64,000 nucleotides of DNA from JADJPO01 sp963825645 (GCA_963825645.1 CAWGTT010000009.1:310001-374000); one strand, 5' to 3'. Shown: positions 44,199 to 54,086, numbered from the stretch's first letter. Numbers and translations: made by a program. The notes: a model not told the origin generated them from the sequence alone.

Positions 44199-45878
44199 GT
44201 GACTCCCGCCGAGCTGGCCGCCGCGATCAGGGCCTGCCTCCAGCATGCCGTCGACGACGGTGACCTCGCCCTGGACGCCGCATCTCTGGCGGCCGAGGTG
44301 CGTGTGGAACGGCCCAAGCAGCGCGAGCACGGGGACTGGGCGACGAGCATCGCACTCCAGCTGGCCAAGCCGGCGGGCCGGCCGCCGCGGGAGGTGGGCG
44401 CCGTCCTGGCCGCGCGGCTCGGTGAGGTGCCGGGGATCAAGAGCGTCGAAGTGGCCGGCCCGGGCTTCCTCAACGTCGTGCTGGACGCCGCCGCGGCCGG
44501 CGAGCTCTCCCGCACCATCGTCGAGGCGGGCGCCCGGTACGGCACCAGTGACGTCTTGGCCGGGCAGCGGCTGAACCTCGAGTTCGTCTCGGCCAACCCC
44601 ACCGGTCCGCTGCATCTGGGGCACACCCGGTGGGCTGCGGTCGGCGACAGCCTGGCCCGGATCCTGCTCGCGCTGGGTGCCGACGTCACCCGCGAGTTCT
44701 ACTTCAACGACCACGGCGCACAGATCGACCGGTTCGCCGGTTCGCTGCTGGCGCGGGCCAAGGGAGAGCCGACCCCACAGGACGGCTACGGCGGCGCCTA
44801 CGTCGACGAGATCGCGGCTCGGGTGCTCACTGACCTCGCGGCGGCCGGTGAGCCCGACCCGCGCGGCTTGGACGACGCCGAGGCCCAGGAGGTCTTCCGC
44901 GAGCGCGGTGTCGCTCTCATGTTCGAGGAGATCAAGGCCTCGCTGAGCGCGTTCGGAGTGCATTTCGACGTCTTCTTCTACGAGAACGACTTGTACGCCT
45001 CCGGCGCGGTGCAACGCGCCATCGACAGGCTGGACGCGATGGGCCGGATCTACGTCCAGGACGGCGCTACCTGGCTGCGCAGCACCGACCTGGGCGACGA
45101 CAAGGACCGCCCGGTGATCAAGAGCAACGGTGAGACCGCCTACATCGCCGGCGATCTGGCCTACTACCTCGACAAGCGGGAGCGAGGGTTCGACCGAGTA
45201 GTCATCATGCTCGGCGCCGATCACCACGGCTACATCGGGCGGATGATGGCGATGTGCGCCGCCTTCGGCGACACCCCTCGGGTGAACCTGGAGATCCTGA
45301 TCGGCCAGATGGTGAACCTGATCTCGGGCGGTGAGCCGATCAAGATGAGCAAGCGGGCCGGAACCGTCGTCACCATGGAGGACTTGGTCGATGCCGTCGG
45401 TGTTGATGCCGCCCGGTATGCGCTGGCCCGCTCGGCCGTCGACTCGACGATCGACATCGACCTCGACCTGCTCGCTCGCTCCACCAACGACAACCCGGTC
45501 TACTACGTGCAGTACGCCCACGCCCGGATCTGCGGCGTCGTCCGCAACGCCGAGCAGGCCGGAGTGCGCCGCGAGGACGGGTTCGACCCCTCGCTGCTCG
45601 ACCACGAGACCGAGTCCGTCCTGCTCGCGGCACTCGGTGAGTTCGGCCGGGTCGTCGCTCAGGCCGGGGAGCTGCGCGAGCCACACCGCGTGGCCCGCTA
45701 CCTCGAGGAGCTGGCCGGGTTGTTCCACCGGTGGTACGACTCCTGCCGGGTCACCCCACGCGGTGAGGAGGCCGTCACGGACACCCATCGCACCCGGCTG
45801 TGGCTGGCCCAGGCCTGCCGGACGGTGCTCAGCAACGGGCTGGAGCTGCTCGGTGTGAGCGCCCCGGAGCGGATGTGA
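44199..45878 (+). CDS. argS: arginyl-tRNA synthetase
   Basis: A 559-residue class I synthetase that charges tRNA-Arg. Motifs: an N-terminal additional domain, the HIGH motif as HLGH (NPTGPLHLGHTRWA) and KMSKR (IKMSKRAGTVV), with the C-terminal anticodon-binding DALR domain ending ERM as is usual. The GTG at 44199 is chosen because of the -10 box at 44187-44192 and because the protein then begins at the usual family point. It overlaps lysA by 4 nt (GTGA) and starts the argS-lysA-hom-thrB run. Confidence 0.95.
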   Translation: MTPAELAAAIRACLQHAVDDGDLALDAASLAAEVRVERPKQREHGDWATSIALQLAKPAGRPPREVGAVLAARLGEVPGIKSVEVAGPGFLNVVLDAAAAGELSRTIVEAGARYGTSDVLAGQRLNLEFVSANPTGPLHLGHTRWAAVGDSLARILLALGADVTREFYFNDHGAQIDRFAGSLLARAKGEPTPQDGYGGAYVDEIAARVLTDLAAAGEPDPRGLDDAEAQEVFRERGVALMFEEIKASLSAFGVHFDVFFYENDLYASGAVQRAIDRLDAMGRIYVQDGATWLRSTDLGDDKDRPVIKSNGETAYIAGDLAYYLDKRERGFDRVVIMLGADHHGYIGRMMAMCAAFGDTPRVNLEILIGQMVNLISGGEPIKMSKRAGTVVTMEDLVDAVGVDAARYALARSAVDSTIDIDLDLLARSTNDNPVYYVQYAHARICGVVRNAEQAGVRREDGFDPSLLDHETESVLLAALGEFGRVVAQAGELREPHRVARYLEELAGLFHRWYDSCRVTPRGEEAVTDTHRTRLWLAQACRTVLSNGLELLGVSAPERM

Positions 45879-47314
45879 ACGCGCACGAGGCCGGAGCGCT
45901 GCACACTCCCGGGTACGGCGGGGTGGCCACGGTGCCCGGCTGGCTGCGCCCGCCCGACGACGTCGACGAGCTGCTGCCGTCGCTGTGGGCGCGCACCGTG
46001 CGCCGCGCACCTGTCGCGGACGGCGGGGCGCTGCAGGTGGGCGGCGTCGACGTGCGTGACCTGGCCACCGAGTTCGGCACGCCCGCCTACGTTCTCGACG
46101 AGGCCGACTTCCGGTCCCGGGCCGTCGCGTTCCGGGAGGCGTTCGCCGAGTCGTTCGACGGGGCAGGCGTGTACTACGCAGGCAAGGCATTCCTGTGCAC
46201 GGAGGTCGCCCGCTGGATCGCCGCTGACGCGTTGTGCCTCGATGTCTGCACCGGAGGTGAGCTGTCCGTCGCCCTGCGCGCCGGCGTGCCGGCCGAGCGG
46301 ATCGCCTTGCACGGCAACAACAAGAGCGACGCCGAGCTCGATCGCGCGGTGCGTGCCGGCATCGGCCGGATCATGCTGGACAGCTTGGAGGAGGTCGACC
46401 GGGTCGCCGACACGGCCGCCCGCCGCGGCGTGGTCGCGCCGGTCATGCTGCGGGTCACCGTTGGGGTGGAGGCGCACACCCACGAGTACATCGCCACCGC
46501 CCACGAGGACCAGAAGTTCGGCCTGTCCCTGTCCGGTGGTGTGGCGGCTGCGGCGGCTGCGGCGGTGCTGGCCCGGCCGTCGTTGCGTCTGCTCGGCCTG
46601 CACAGCCACATCGGCTCGCAGATCTTCGACACCGAGGCTTTCGAGGTGGCGGCCCGCCGCCTTCTCGGCCTGCACGCCCAGATCGCCCAGGACCATCTCG
46701 ACGGAGACGATACCGCGCTGCCCGAGCTCGACCTCGGCGGCGGGTTCGGGATTGCCTACACCTCCGAGCACGACCCGCTGGAACCGGCGGCGCTCGCCAC
46801 GTCGCTCGCGGGGATCGTGGCCCGGCAGTGCGAGGCGCTGCGGATCGCCGTCCCGAAGGTCAGCGTGGAGCCCGGGCGGGCGATCGCCGGGCCGAGCACG
46901 TTCACCCTCTACGGCGTCGGGGTGATCAAGGACGTGCTGCTCGACCACGGTGCCCGGCGCCGGTACGTCGCCGTGGACGGCGGCATGAGCGACAACATCC
47001 GCACCGCGCTGTACAACGCCGACTACTCCTGCACCGTGGCGTCGAGGTCGTCATCGGCGCCCGCAGTGCTGGCCCGGGTCGTCGGAAAGCATTGCGAAAG
47101 CGGCGATGTCGTCGTCCGCGACGAGTTCCTGCCCGGCGATCTACGCCGCGGCGACCTGCTCGCCGTCCCGGGAACCGGGGCCTACTGCCGCAGCATGTCC
47201 AGCCAGTACAACCATGTGCCGCGCCCACCGGTGGTCGCGGTCCGCGACGGGACGGCGCGGCTGCTGGTGCGTCGGGAGACCGAGGACGACCTGCTCGGGT
47301 TGGACGTCGGGTGA
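45875..47314 (+). CDS. lysA: diaminopimelate decarboxylase
   Basis: A 479-residue pyridoxal-phosphate enzyme that makes L-lysine from meso-diaminopimelate. Lys104 (YYAGKAFLC) binds the cofactor. Other motifs are HGNNKSDAEL, LHSHIGSQIFD, LDLGGGFGI, VEPGRAIAG and the Cys-rich GTGAYC. The GTG start lies within the argS stop codon. The enzyme belongs to the actinobacterial LysA type with an N-terminal extension (~45 residues). Confidence 0.95.
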   Translation: MNAHEAGALHTPGYGGVATVPGWLRPPDDVDELLPSLWARTVRRAPVADGGALQVGGVDVRDLATEFGTPAYVLDEADFRSRAVAFREAFAESFDGAGVYYAGKAFLCTEVARWIAADALCLDVCTGGELSVALRAGVPAERIALHGNNKSDAELDRAVRAGIGRIMLDSLEEVDRVADTAARRGVVAPVMLRVTVGVEAHTHEYIATAHEDQKFGLSLSGGVAAAAAAAVLARPSLRLLGLHSHIGSQIFDTEAFEVAARRLLGLHAQIAQDHLDGDDTALPELDLGGGFGIAYTSEHDPLEPAALATSLAGIVARQCEALRIAVPKVSVEPGRAIAGPSTFTLYGVGVIKDVLLDHGARRRYVAVDGGMSDNIRTALYNADYSCTVASRSSSAPAVLARVVGKHCESGDVVVRDEFLPGDLRRGDLLAVPGTGAYCRSMSSQYNHVPRPPVVAVRDGTARLLVRRETEDDLLGLDVG

Positions 47315-47336
47315 GACCTCCCATGGGGGATGTGTC

Positions 47337-48719
47337 GTGGACGTGATGCCCGCTCGGATCGAGGAGGACGGCGTGCAGCCGGTCAAGGTGGCCCTGCTGG
47401 GGTGCGGGGTGGTCGGCACCGAGGTGGCCCGCCTGCTCACCCAGCATGGCGAGGAGCTCTCGCGGCGGGTCGGCGGGTCGCTCACCCTGTCCGGAATCGC
47501 GGTCCGCCGGATCGGCCGCTCCCGGGGCCTGGACGTGCCCGCCGACCTGTTCACCACGGACGCGGTCGGCCTGGTCAAGGACGCCGACATCGTCGTGGAG
47601 GTGATCGGGGGCATCGAGCCCGCGCGAACCCTGATCCTCGAGGCGATGGCCGGCGGGGCCGGTGTGGTGACCGCGAACAAGGCGTTGCTCGCCGAGGACG
47701 GCCCGACCCTGTACGCGGCGGCCGCCGAGCACGGGGTGGACCTGTACTTCGAGGCGGCGGTGGCCGGGGCGATCCCGCTGCTGCGCCCGCTGCGCGAGTC
47801 GCTGGCCGGCGACCGGGTCACCCGGGTGCTCGGAATCGTCAACGGCACCACGAACTACGTGCTCGACAAGATGGACACCACCGGAATGGGTTTCGCCGAG
47901 GCGGTGGCCCAGGCCCAGGCTCTCGGCTACGCCGAGGCCGACCCGACCGCCGACGTCGACGGCTTCGACGCCGCGGCCAAGGCGGCGATCCTGGCCAGTC
48001 TGGCCTTCCACACCCGGGTGAGCGCCGCCGACGTGCACCGGGAGGGGATCACCGAGGTCACCGCCTCGGACATGATGGGCGCGGCCCAGATGGGTGCGGT
48101 GGTCAAGCTGCTGGCCATCTGTGAGCGGTCGGTGACCCCGGGCCCCAAGGGTTCCAGCGGTTCCGACGGCGTTCGAGCAGAAGGGGTTTCAGTGCGGGTG
48201 CACCCGGCGATGATCCCCCGCAGCCATCCGCTGGCCGGAGTCCGGGAGGCCTACAACGCGGTGTTCGTGGAGTCGGAGGCGGCCGGCGAGCTGATGTTCT
48301 ACGGGCGCGGCGCCGGCGGTCAGCCGACCGCCAGCGCGGTCCTCGGCGACGTGATCAGCGTCGCCCGCAACCGGGTGGCCGGCGGGCGCGGACCGGGGGA
48401 GTCGGCGCATGCCGACCTGCCGGTCATGCCGATGGGCGAGGTGCTCACCCGCTACCACATCAGCCTGGACGTGGCCGACCGACCCGGCGTGCTGGCCCAG
48501 GTGGCCCAGGTGTTCGCCGACCACGACGTCTCGATCGAGACCGTTCGCCAGCAGCAGCAGAGTGTGCGCGAAGGACAGGTCGCCGCCCCGGCCAGAGCTG
48601 CCCTGGTGGTGGTCACCCATACCGCGCCGGACGCCGCGTTGACCGCGACCGTCGACGCGCTGGCCGCGCTCGATATCGTCGAGGCCGTCGACTCCGTGAT
48701 GCGGGTCGAGGGAGCCTGA
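47337..48719 (+). CDS. hom: homoserine dehydrogenase with ACT domain
   Basis: A 460-residue enzyme that reduces aspartate semialdehyde to homoserine. It has the NAD(P) site VALLGCGVVGTEVARLL, the substrate loop VNGTTNYVLDKM and AKAAILASLAF, and a C-terminal ACT domain (SLDVADRPGVLAQVAQVF) that usually senses threonine. The GTG at 47337 follows GGGGGA by 6 nt; GTG 47343 and ATG 47346 are alternatives. It precedes thrB with 2 nt between, without thrC. Confidence 0.93.
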   Translation: MDVMPARIEEDGVQPVKVALLGCGVVGTEVARLLTQHGEELSRRVGGSLTLSGIAVRRIGRSRGLDVPADLFTTDAVGLVKDADIVVEVIGGIEPARTLILEAMAGGAGVVTANKALLAEDGPTLYAAAAEHGVDLYFEAAVAGAIPLLRPLRESLAGDRVTRVLGIVNGTTNYVLDKMDTTGMGFAEAVAQAQALGYAEADPTADVDGFDAAAKAAILASLAFHTRVSAADVHREGITEVTASDMMGAAQMGAVVKLLAICERSVTPGPKGSSGSDGVRAEGVSVRVHPAMIPRSHPLAGVREAYNAVFVESEAAGELMFYGRGAGGQPTASAVLGDVISVARNRVAGGRGPGESAHADLPVMPMGEVLTRYHISLDVADRPGVLAQVAQVFADHDVSIETVRQQQQSVREGQVAAPARAALVVVTHTAPDAALTATVDALAALDIVEAVDSVMRVEGA

Positions 48720-48721
48720 CG

Positions 48722-49834
48722 ATGTCCCACCCCCGGCCGCTGGTGCGCCTCGGTGTGCCCGTCACCGCGTGGACACCGGCCTCGAGCGCCAACCTGGGTC
48801 CCGGCTTCGACAGCATGGCGCTGGCCCTCGACCTGCACGACGAGGTCACCGTGCTCGCCTCCCCGCGCGAGCCCGGCCGCCCCGGTGCGCGGATCGAGGT
48901 GGCAGGTCAGGGCCAGGGGGCGGTGCCGCTCACCGAGGACCACCTGGTCCTCAGATCGCTGCGGGCCGGTCTCACCCGCGCCGGCGCGGGGCGTGCCGAG
49001 CAGCAGCCGCACCTGCACCTGCGCTGTCGCAACGCGATCCCGCACGGCCGTGGCCTGGGCTCCTCGGCAGCCGCGATCGCGGTCGGACTGGTCCTGGCCC
49101 GCGGGCTGCTCACCCAGCCGGACCGGCTGGACTCCCAGGCCGTCTTCGACCTGGCCAGCGCGGCGGAGGGGCACCCGGACAACGCCTCGGCCGCCCTGTT
49201 CGGCGGCTGCACCCTGTCCTGGGTCTCCCAGCGGGGTCCGGACGGCGCCGGCTCGCTGCCCCGGGCCCACTGCGTTCAGCTCGAGCTCGATCCCCGGATC
49301 ACGGCGGTGGTCTGCCTTCCCGACGCCGAGCTGGCCACCTCGCGCGCCCGGGCGATGCTGCCCGAGCACGTACCGCACGCCGACGCGGCGTTCAACGCCG
49401 CCCGCACCGCCCTGCTGGTGCACGCCCTCGCCGGACGGCCCGACCTGTTGCTCGAAGCCACCCGGGACCGGCTGCACCAGACCCAGCGAGCCCCCGCGAT
49501 GCCGGCCAGTGCGGCCCTGGTCGCCGCGGTCCGGGAGCGCGGGGCGGCCGCCGTGGTCTCCGGGGCGGGTCCGAGCGTCATGGTGCTCGGGAACGGCCCA
49601 CAGCCGATCGACGCCGCGCGGCAGGCCCTGGCCGACCAGCCGGACCGGCTGGGGAGCTGGACCGTGATGGCCCTCCGCCTCGACTCTACCGGGACCGTTC
49701 TGCTGGATCCTGAGCCCGGCGGCGGGCAGTCCTCGTCGGCCGTTCCTGTCGGGCTGGCCGCAGTGGCTCGTCGATCGGCCTCGTCAGGACCTGAGCCAGG
49801 CGGCGGCGTCGTGGGGCAAGGCGCCGTCCTCTAG
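48722..49834 (+). CDS. thrB: homoserine kinase
   Basis: A 370-residue GHMP kinase that phosphorylates homoserine for threonine synthesis. Motifs: ASSANLGPGFDSMALALDL, PHGRGLGSSAAAIAVGL (ATP loop), and VVSGAGPSVMVLG. It is longer than many homologues because of a C-terminal tail, which overlaps the convergent GH13 gene by 51 nt. It follows hom directly; no thrC is seen between them. Confidence 0.93.
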   Translation: MSHPRPLVRLGVPVTAWTPASSANLGPGFDSMALALDLHDEVTVLASPREPGRPGARIEVAGQGQGAVPLTEDHLVLRSLRAGLTRAGAGRAEQQPHLHLRCRNAIPHGRGLGSSAAAIAVGLVLARGLLTQPDRLDSQAVFDLASAAEGHPDNASAALFGGCTLSWVSQRGPDGAGSLPRAHCVQLELDPRITAVVCLPDAELATSRARAMLPEHVPHADAAFNAARTALLVHALAGRPDLLLEATRDRLHQTQRAPAMPASAALVAAVRERGAAAVVSGAGPSVMVLGNGPQPIDAARQALADQPDRLGSWTVMALRLDSTGTVLLDPEPGGGQSSSAVPVGLAAVARRSASSGPEPGGGVVGQGAVL

Positions 49835-51451
49835 CGGGAGGCTGGACAGGATCACATCGTCATCCGGGCCCAGCGACAGCGCCGCACCCGACAGGTTGAC
49901 CACGCACCGCAGCTCGTCCCCGCGGGCGAAGTCCAGCACCCCGGGGGCGGAGGGGTTCCAGCTGAACGCATCGGTGGCGAACCCGGGCTGCTCATGGCGC
50001 ACCCGAAGCGCCTGCCGGTACAGCGACAGCATCGAGCCCGGATCGGCGAGCTGGGCCTGGACGGTCAGCTTCGCCCACTGCGGTGGCTGCGGCAGCCAGG
50101 GCCGCACACCGTCCGCGGTGAACTCGAAGGGCGGGGTGTCCCCGCCCCAGGGCATCGGCACCCGGCACCCGTCCCGGCCCCGGACCGTGCCGCCCGAGCG
50201 GAACCACATCGGGTCCTGGAGCACCTCATCGGGGAGGTCGTCGACGTTGGGCAGCCCGAGCTCCTCCCCCTGGTAGAGGGTGGCGCTGCCGGGCAGGGCG
50301 AGCATCAGCATCACGGCGGCGCGGGCGCGTCGGCGTCCCAGCGCGAGGTCCACCGGCTGGCCCTCGCCGTCGGTGAGGAACATCAAGGCGGTCTCGGGGC
50401 GTCCGTACCGGGTCACGTGCCGAGGCTCGTCGTGCGAGGACAGCACCCAGGTGGGCGGGGCGCCGACCGGGGCCAGGGTGGCCAGGGTCGCCTCCACGAC
50501 CGCCCGGATCGGGCCGGCCTCCCAGGGCGCCTTGAAGTAGGCGAAGTTGAACGCCGTGTTCATCTCGTCGGGGCGCACGTACAGACTCAGCCGGTGCGGG
50601 TCGCCGACCACCGACTCGGCGATCCAGACCCGGTCCCCGTCGTAGGTGTCCCCGATCGCCCGCCAGCGCCGAACGATCTCGTGGACGTCGTCGAGGTCCC
50701 AGTGGGGGTTGTCCACCCAGTCCATGGTCCGGAACTGCGGCACCGGACCGTAGTCGGCGTCCCGCAGAGCCGGGTCCTTGGCCATGGCCGGAACGGCGTC
50801 CACCCGGAACCCGTCCACTCCACGGTCGAGCCAGAACCGCAGGATGTCGTCGAAGTCGGACAGCACCTGCTCATTGCGCCAGTTCAGGTCGGGCTGCTCC
50901 GGCGCGAACAGGTGCATGTACCACTGGCCCGGCCGGCCGTCGGCCTCGGTGACCCGAGTCCAGCTCGGGCCGCCGAAGCAGCTGATCCAGTTGTTCGGCG
51001 GCAGCTCGCCGTGGCGACCCTTCCCCTCACGGAAGAAGAACCTGTCCCGCTCCGGCGAGCCGGGCCCCGCCGCGAGAGCGGCCTTGAACCAGGGATGGGC
51101 GTGCGAGCAGTGGTTGGGAACCAGGTCGACGATCACCTTCAGGCCGTGCTCATGTGCGGCGTCGAGCAGCTCGACGGCGTCCTGCAGGCTGCCGAACATC
51201 GGGTGGATGTCGCAGTAGTCGCTGACGTCGTAGCCGCCGTCCGCCAGGGGCGAGGCGTACCACGGTGCGATCCAGATGCCGTCGACGCCGAGATCGGCCA
51301 GGTACCCGAGCCGCTCCCGGATGCCACGCAGGTCGCCGTCCCCGTCGCCGTTGGCGTCGCTGAAGCTGCGCGGGTAGATCTCGTAGATCACGGCATCGCG
51401 CCACCACGGACGCCGCCCGGACTGGTCGAGATCCTTCACGTCAGTCTCCAT
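49784..51451 (-). CDS. GH13 alpha-glucosidase (oligo-1,6-glucosidase-like)
   Basis: A 555-residue family 13 glycoside hydrolase. The (beta/alpha)8 barrel begins WWRDAVIYEIYPRSF. Catalytic residues are Asp218 in GFRVDAVP (nucleophile), Glu279 in WIAESV (acid/base) and Asp341 in SSHDEPR. It acts on short alpha-glucosides; the 1,4 versus 1,6 preference is not certain. It lacks a signal peptide, so it works on imported sugars in the cytoplasm. Its 3' end overlaps thrB. Confidence 0.9.
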   Translation of the reverse strand: METDVKDLDQSGRRPWWRDAVIYEIYPRSFSDANGDGDGDLRGIRERLGYLADLGVDGIWIAPWYASPLADGGYDVSDYCDIHPMFGSLQDAVELLDAAHEHGLKVIVDLVPNHCSHAHPWFKAALAAGPGSPERDRFFFREGKGRHGELPPNNWISCFGGPSWTRVTEADGRPGQWYMHLFAPEQPDLNWRNEQVLSDFDDILRFWLDRGVDGFRVDAVPAMAKDPALRDADYGPVPQFRTMDWVDNPHWDLDDVHEIVRRWRAIGDTYDGDRVWIAESVVGDPHRLSLYVRPDEMNTAFNFAYFKAPWEAGPIRAVVEATLATLAPVGAPPTWVLSSHDEPRHVTRYGRPETALMFLTDGEGQPVDLALGRRRARAAVMLMLALPGSATLYQGEELGLPNVDDLPDEVLQDPMWFRSGGTVRGRDGCRVPMPWGGDTPPFEFTADGVRPWLPQPPQWAKLTVQAQLADPGSMLSLYRQALRVRHEQPGFATDAFSWNPSAPGVLDFARGDELRCVVNLSGAALSLGPDDDVILSSLPLEDGALPHDAAAWLRS

Positions 51452-51786
51452 CGTGGATCGGACCCGGCACGGCCGGATGGCCTGACACGGCTCGCTTGAT
51501 AACCCCTACCACGCGCCCGACGGCGTGCGGGAGCCCTAGGGTGGGCCGCTCGGCATCAGACGTCGATAGCTGGGGTTGCGCAAGGGCCACCGCAGCGGTG
51601 TTACAGTATGTAGGCAGCCGCGCGGAGGCTTCGATCCTCGAGCCCCAGCCGCTGTCAGCCACCGCGCTCTTCCCAGACGTTCTGACACGTTCATGCGCGG
51701 ATTCATTCGGTCCGGGGAACGAACCCCGGACGTCGACCCGCTCCACGCGCTCGCCACCGCGGGCGCCGGAGGCGAAGGGAACCCAG
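51452..51786 (+). promoter_or_regulatory. long leader region of rho
   Basis: A 335-nt gap between divergent GH13 and rho genes. TACAGT (51602-51607) fits a -10 box, with a poor TTGCGC upstream, giving a leader of about 170 nt. Long untranslated rho leaders are sites of Rho autoregulation in other bacteria. I see no gene here. Confidence 0.4.
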
Positions 51787-53589
51787 TTGACCGACACCAG
51801 CGAGATCGCCGACGCGCAGAGCTCCTCGGACGCCGGCGCCACCGCGCCGCAGCGCTCCACCGCGAGCGGGAGCCTCTCCGGGCTCCGCCTGCCCCAGCTG
51901 CAGGCGATCGCGTCCGAGCTGGGCATCAGCGGCACCGGTCGGATGCGCAAGTCCGACCTTCTCGAGGCGATCCGAGCCCGTCAGTCCGGCGGGGCCTCGA
52001 CCCAGCCCGCGCTCTCGCTGCGTGAGAGCTCGAGCGCGCCGAGCGCTGAGCAGGCCCCCTCGACCACGAGCCCTGCGGGCGACGGAGCCGCCTCGTCGAA
52101 CGGAGCCGCTCAGGCCCCGGCCGCGGCCCCGTCCGAGGCGCCGGCCGTCGGAGCGTCGACGGAGCAGCGCGAGAACCGGGCCGGCCGCGACGGCCGCGGA
52201 CAGCGCGACAACCAGAACAACCGGAACAACCGTGACCGCCCCCCGCAGCGTGACACCCAGGCCCGGCAGGGGGAGCACAACCAGAACCAGGGCCCCCATC
52301 AGGGCGCCGCGCGCGACGACGACGAGGACGGCGATGGCCGGGGCCGCCGCCGCCGCGGCCGGTATCGCGACCGCAAGCGGCGTACGCGTGGGGGCGGGGA
52401 CGCCGGGCCCGGCATGGCGGAGGAGCCGGAGGTGACCGAGGACGACGTCCTGATTCCGGTCGCCGGCATCCTCGACGTGCTGGACAACTACGCGTTCCTG
52501 CGCACGTCCGGGTACCTGCCCGGCCCCGGCGACGTGTACGTCTCGCTCGGCCAGGTCAAGAAGCACGGGCTGCGCAAGGGCGATGCGGTGACCGGCGCCG
52601 TCCGGCAGCAGCGCGAGGGCGACAACCAGCGGCAGAAGTTCAACGCCATGGTCCGGCTGGACACGATCAACGGCTCCACGCCCGAGGAGGCCCGGTCCCG
52701 CGCCGACTTCGGCAAGCTGACCCCGCTCTATCCCCAGGAACGGCTGCGTCTGGAGACCGAGGCGAACCAGATCAGCACTCGGATCATCGATCTGGTCGCC
52801 CCGATCGGCAAGGGCCAGCGTGGCCTGATCGTTTCTCCGCCGAAGGCCGGCAAGACCTTGATCCTGCAGGCGATCGCCAACGCGATCACGCAGAACAACC
52901 CCGAGTGCCACCTCATGGTCGTGCTGGTCGACGAACGGCCCGAAGAGGTCACCGACATGCAGCGCACGGTCAAGGGTGAGGTGATCGCCTCCACCTTCGA
53001 CCGCCCGGCCGATGACCACACCACCGTCGCCGAGCTGGCGATCGAGCGGGCCAAGCGGCTGGTCGAGCTGGGCCACGACGTGGTCGTGCTGCTCGACTCG
53101 ATCACTCGGCTGGGCCGGGCCTACAACCTGGCCGCACCGGCCAGCGGCCGGATCCTGTCCGGAGGGGTCGATTCCAGCGCCCTCTACCCGCCGAAGCGGT
53201 TCTTCGGTGCGGCTCGCAACATCGAGCACGGCGGCTCGCTGACCATCCTGGCCACCGCGCTGGTCGAGACCGGCTCCAAGATGGACGAAGTGATCTTCGA
53301 GGAGTTCAAGGGAACCGGCAACATGGAGCTGAGGCTGTCGCGCAACCTGGCCGACAAGCGCATCTTCCCGGCGGTCGACGTGAACGCCTCCGGCACCCGG
53401 CGCGAGGAGATCCTCATGTCGCGCGAGGAGCTCAACGTCGTCTGGAAGCTTCGCCGGGTGATGGGCGCGCTCGAGCCGCAGCAGGCGATCGAGCTGCTGC
53501 TGGACCGGGTCAAGGGCACCAAGAGCAACGCGGAGTTCTTGATGCAGGTGCACAAGACCACCCCGGTGCCCGGTCGCGACGACGACTGA
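51787..53589 (+). CDS. rho: transcription termination factor Rho
   Basis: A 600-residue hexameric RNA helicase, much longer than the ~419 residues of E. coli Rho. It has an N-terminal Rho_N domain (LPQLQAIASELGISGTGRMR), then an Arg/Asn/Gln/Asp-rich low-complexity insertion (about 95-205), a cold-shock RNA-binding domain (LDNYAFLRTSGYLPGPGDVY) and the ATPase core with P-loop PPKAGKT (351-357) and VVLLDSITR. Insertions of this kind are usual in actinobacteria and broaden RNA binding. The start is TTG at 51787, with GAAGGGAA upstream. Confidence 0.95.
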   Translation: MTDTSEIADAQSSSDAGATAPQRSTASGSLSGLRLPQLQAIASELGISGTGRMRKSDLLEAIRARQSGGASTQPALSLRESSSAPSAEQAPSTTSPAGDGAASSNGAAQAPAAAPSEAPAVGASTEQRENRAGRDGRGQRDNQNNRNNRDRPPQRDTQARQGEHNQNQGPHQGAARDDDEDGDGRGRRRRGRYRDRKRRTRGGGDAGPGMAEEPEVTEDDVLIPVAGILDVLDNYAFLRTSGYLPGPGDVYVSLGQVKKHGLRKGDAVTGAVRQQREGDNQRQKFNAMVRLDTINGSTPEEARSRADFGKLTPLYPQERLRLETEANQISTRIIDLVAPIGKGQRGLIVSPPKAGKTLILQAIANAITQNNPECHLMVVLVDERPEEVTDMQRTVKGEVIASTFDRPADDHTTVAELAIERAKRLVELGHDVVVLLDSITRLGRAYNLAAPASGRILSGGVDSSALYPPKRFFGAARNIEHGGSLTILATALVETGSKMDEVIFEEFKGTGNMELRLSRNLADKRIFPAVDVNASGTRREEILMSREELNVVWKLRRVMGALEPQQAIELLLDRVKGTKSNAEFLMQVHKTTPVPGRDDD

Positions 53590-53780
53590 GAGAAGGACGA
53601 CGACTGAGAGAACAGAGAAACCGGTCATGCTCGCGGGTGCACCTGTTCGGGACTATCCAGGCCCGGTTTGGCGTTCACCTGCCGAGCATGAGCAGGTTTG
53701 AGGTCTGGCACACTGGTGCAGGCTCCGGTTCACGGTCTCGTGGCGAGACCGACCCGGCGGCAACGACTCGAGGAGACAAC

Positions 53781-53999
53781 GTGAAGAGCGGCATCCACCC
53801 GGACTACGTCGAGACCACGGTGACGTGCACCTGTGGCGCGACGTTCACCACGCGCAGCACGGCGAAGAACGGCGTCATCCACGCCGATGTCTGCAGCCAG
53901 TGCCACCCGTTCTATACGGGCAAGCAGAAGATCCTCGACACCGGCGGCCGCGTGGCCCGGTTCCAGCAGCGCTACGGCAAGAAGCAGGGCGGCAAGTAG
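53781..53999 (+). CDS. rpmE: 50S ribosomal protein bL31, zinc-binding form
   Basis: A 72-residue ribosomal protein. It has MKSGIHPDYVETTVTCTCGA at the start and the zinc ligands CTC...CSQC, so it is the zinc-containing (C+) form, which is replaced under zinc starvation by a C- paralogue in many actinobacteria. The GTG at 53781 is preceded by GGAGA. It lies 191 nt after rho and 135 nt before prfA. Confidence 0.95.
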   Translation: MKSGIHPDYVETTVTCTCGATFTTRSTAKNGVIHADVCSQCHPFYTGKQKILDTGGRVARFQQRYGKKQGGK

Positions 54000-54007
54000 C
54001 TCCACTC

Positions 54008-54073
54008 GCGGCGCCGGCCGCACCGTTCCCGTCGACCGTCCGGTCGATGCAGGGGCCGTGCGACCGGCGCCGC
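54008..54073 (+). terminator. nested hairpin after rpmE
   Basis: GCGGCGCCGG (54008-54017) pairs with CCGGCGCCGC (54064-54073). Inside it TCGACCG-TC-CGGTCGA (54032-54047) is a perfect small hairpin. It begins 8 nt after the rpmE stop. There is no T-tract. Confidence 0.55.
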
Positions 54074-54086
54074 CGTCGTGTCACCG

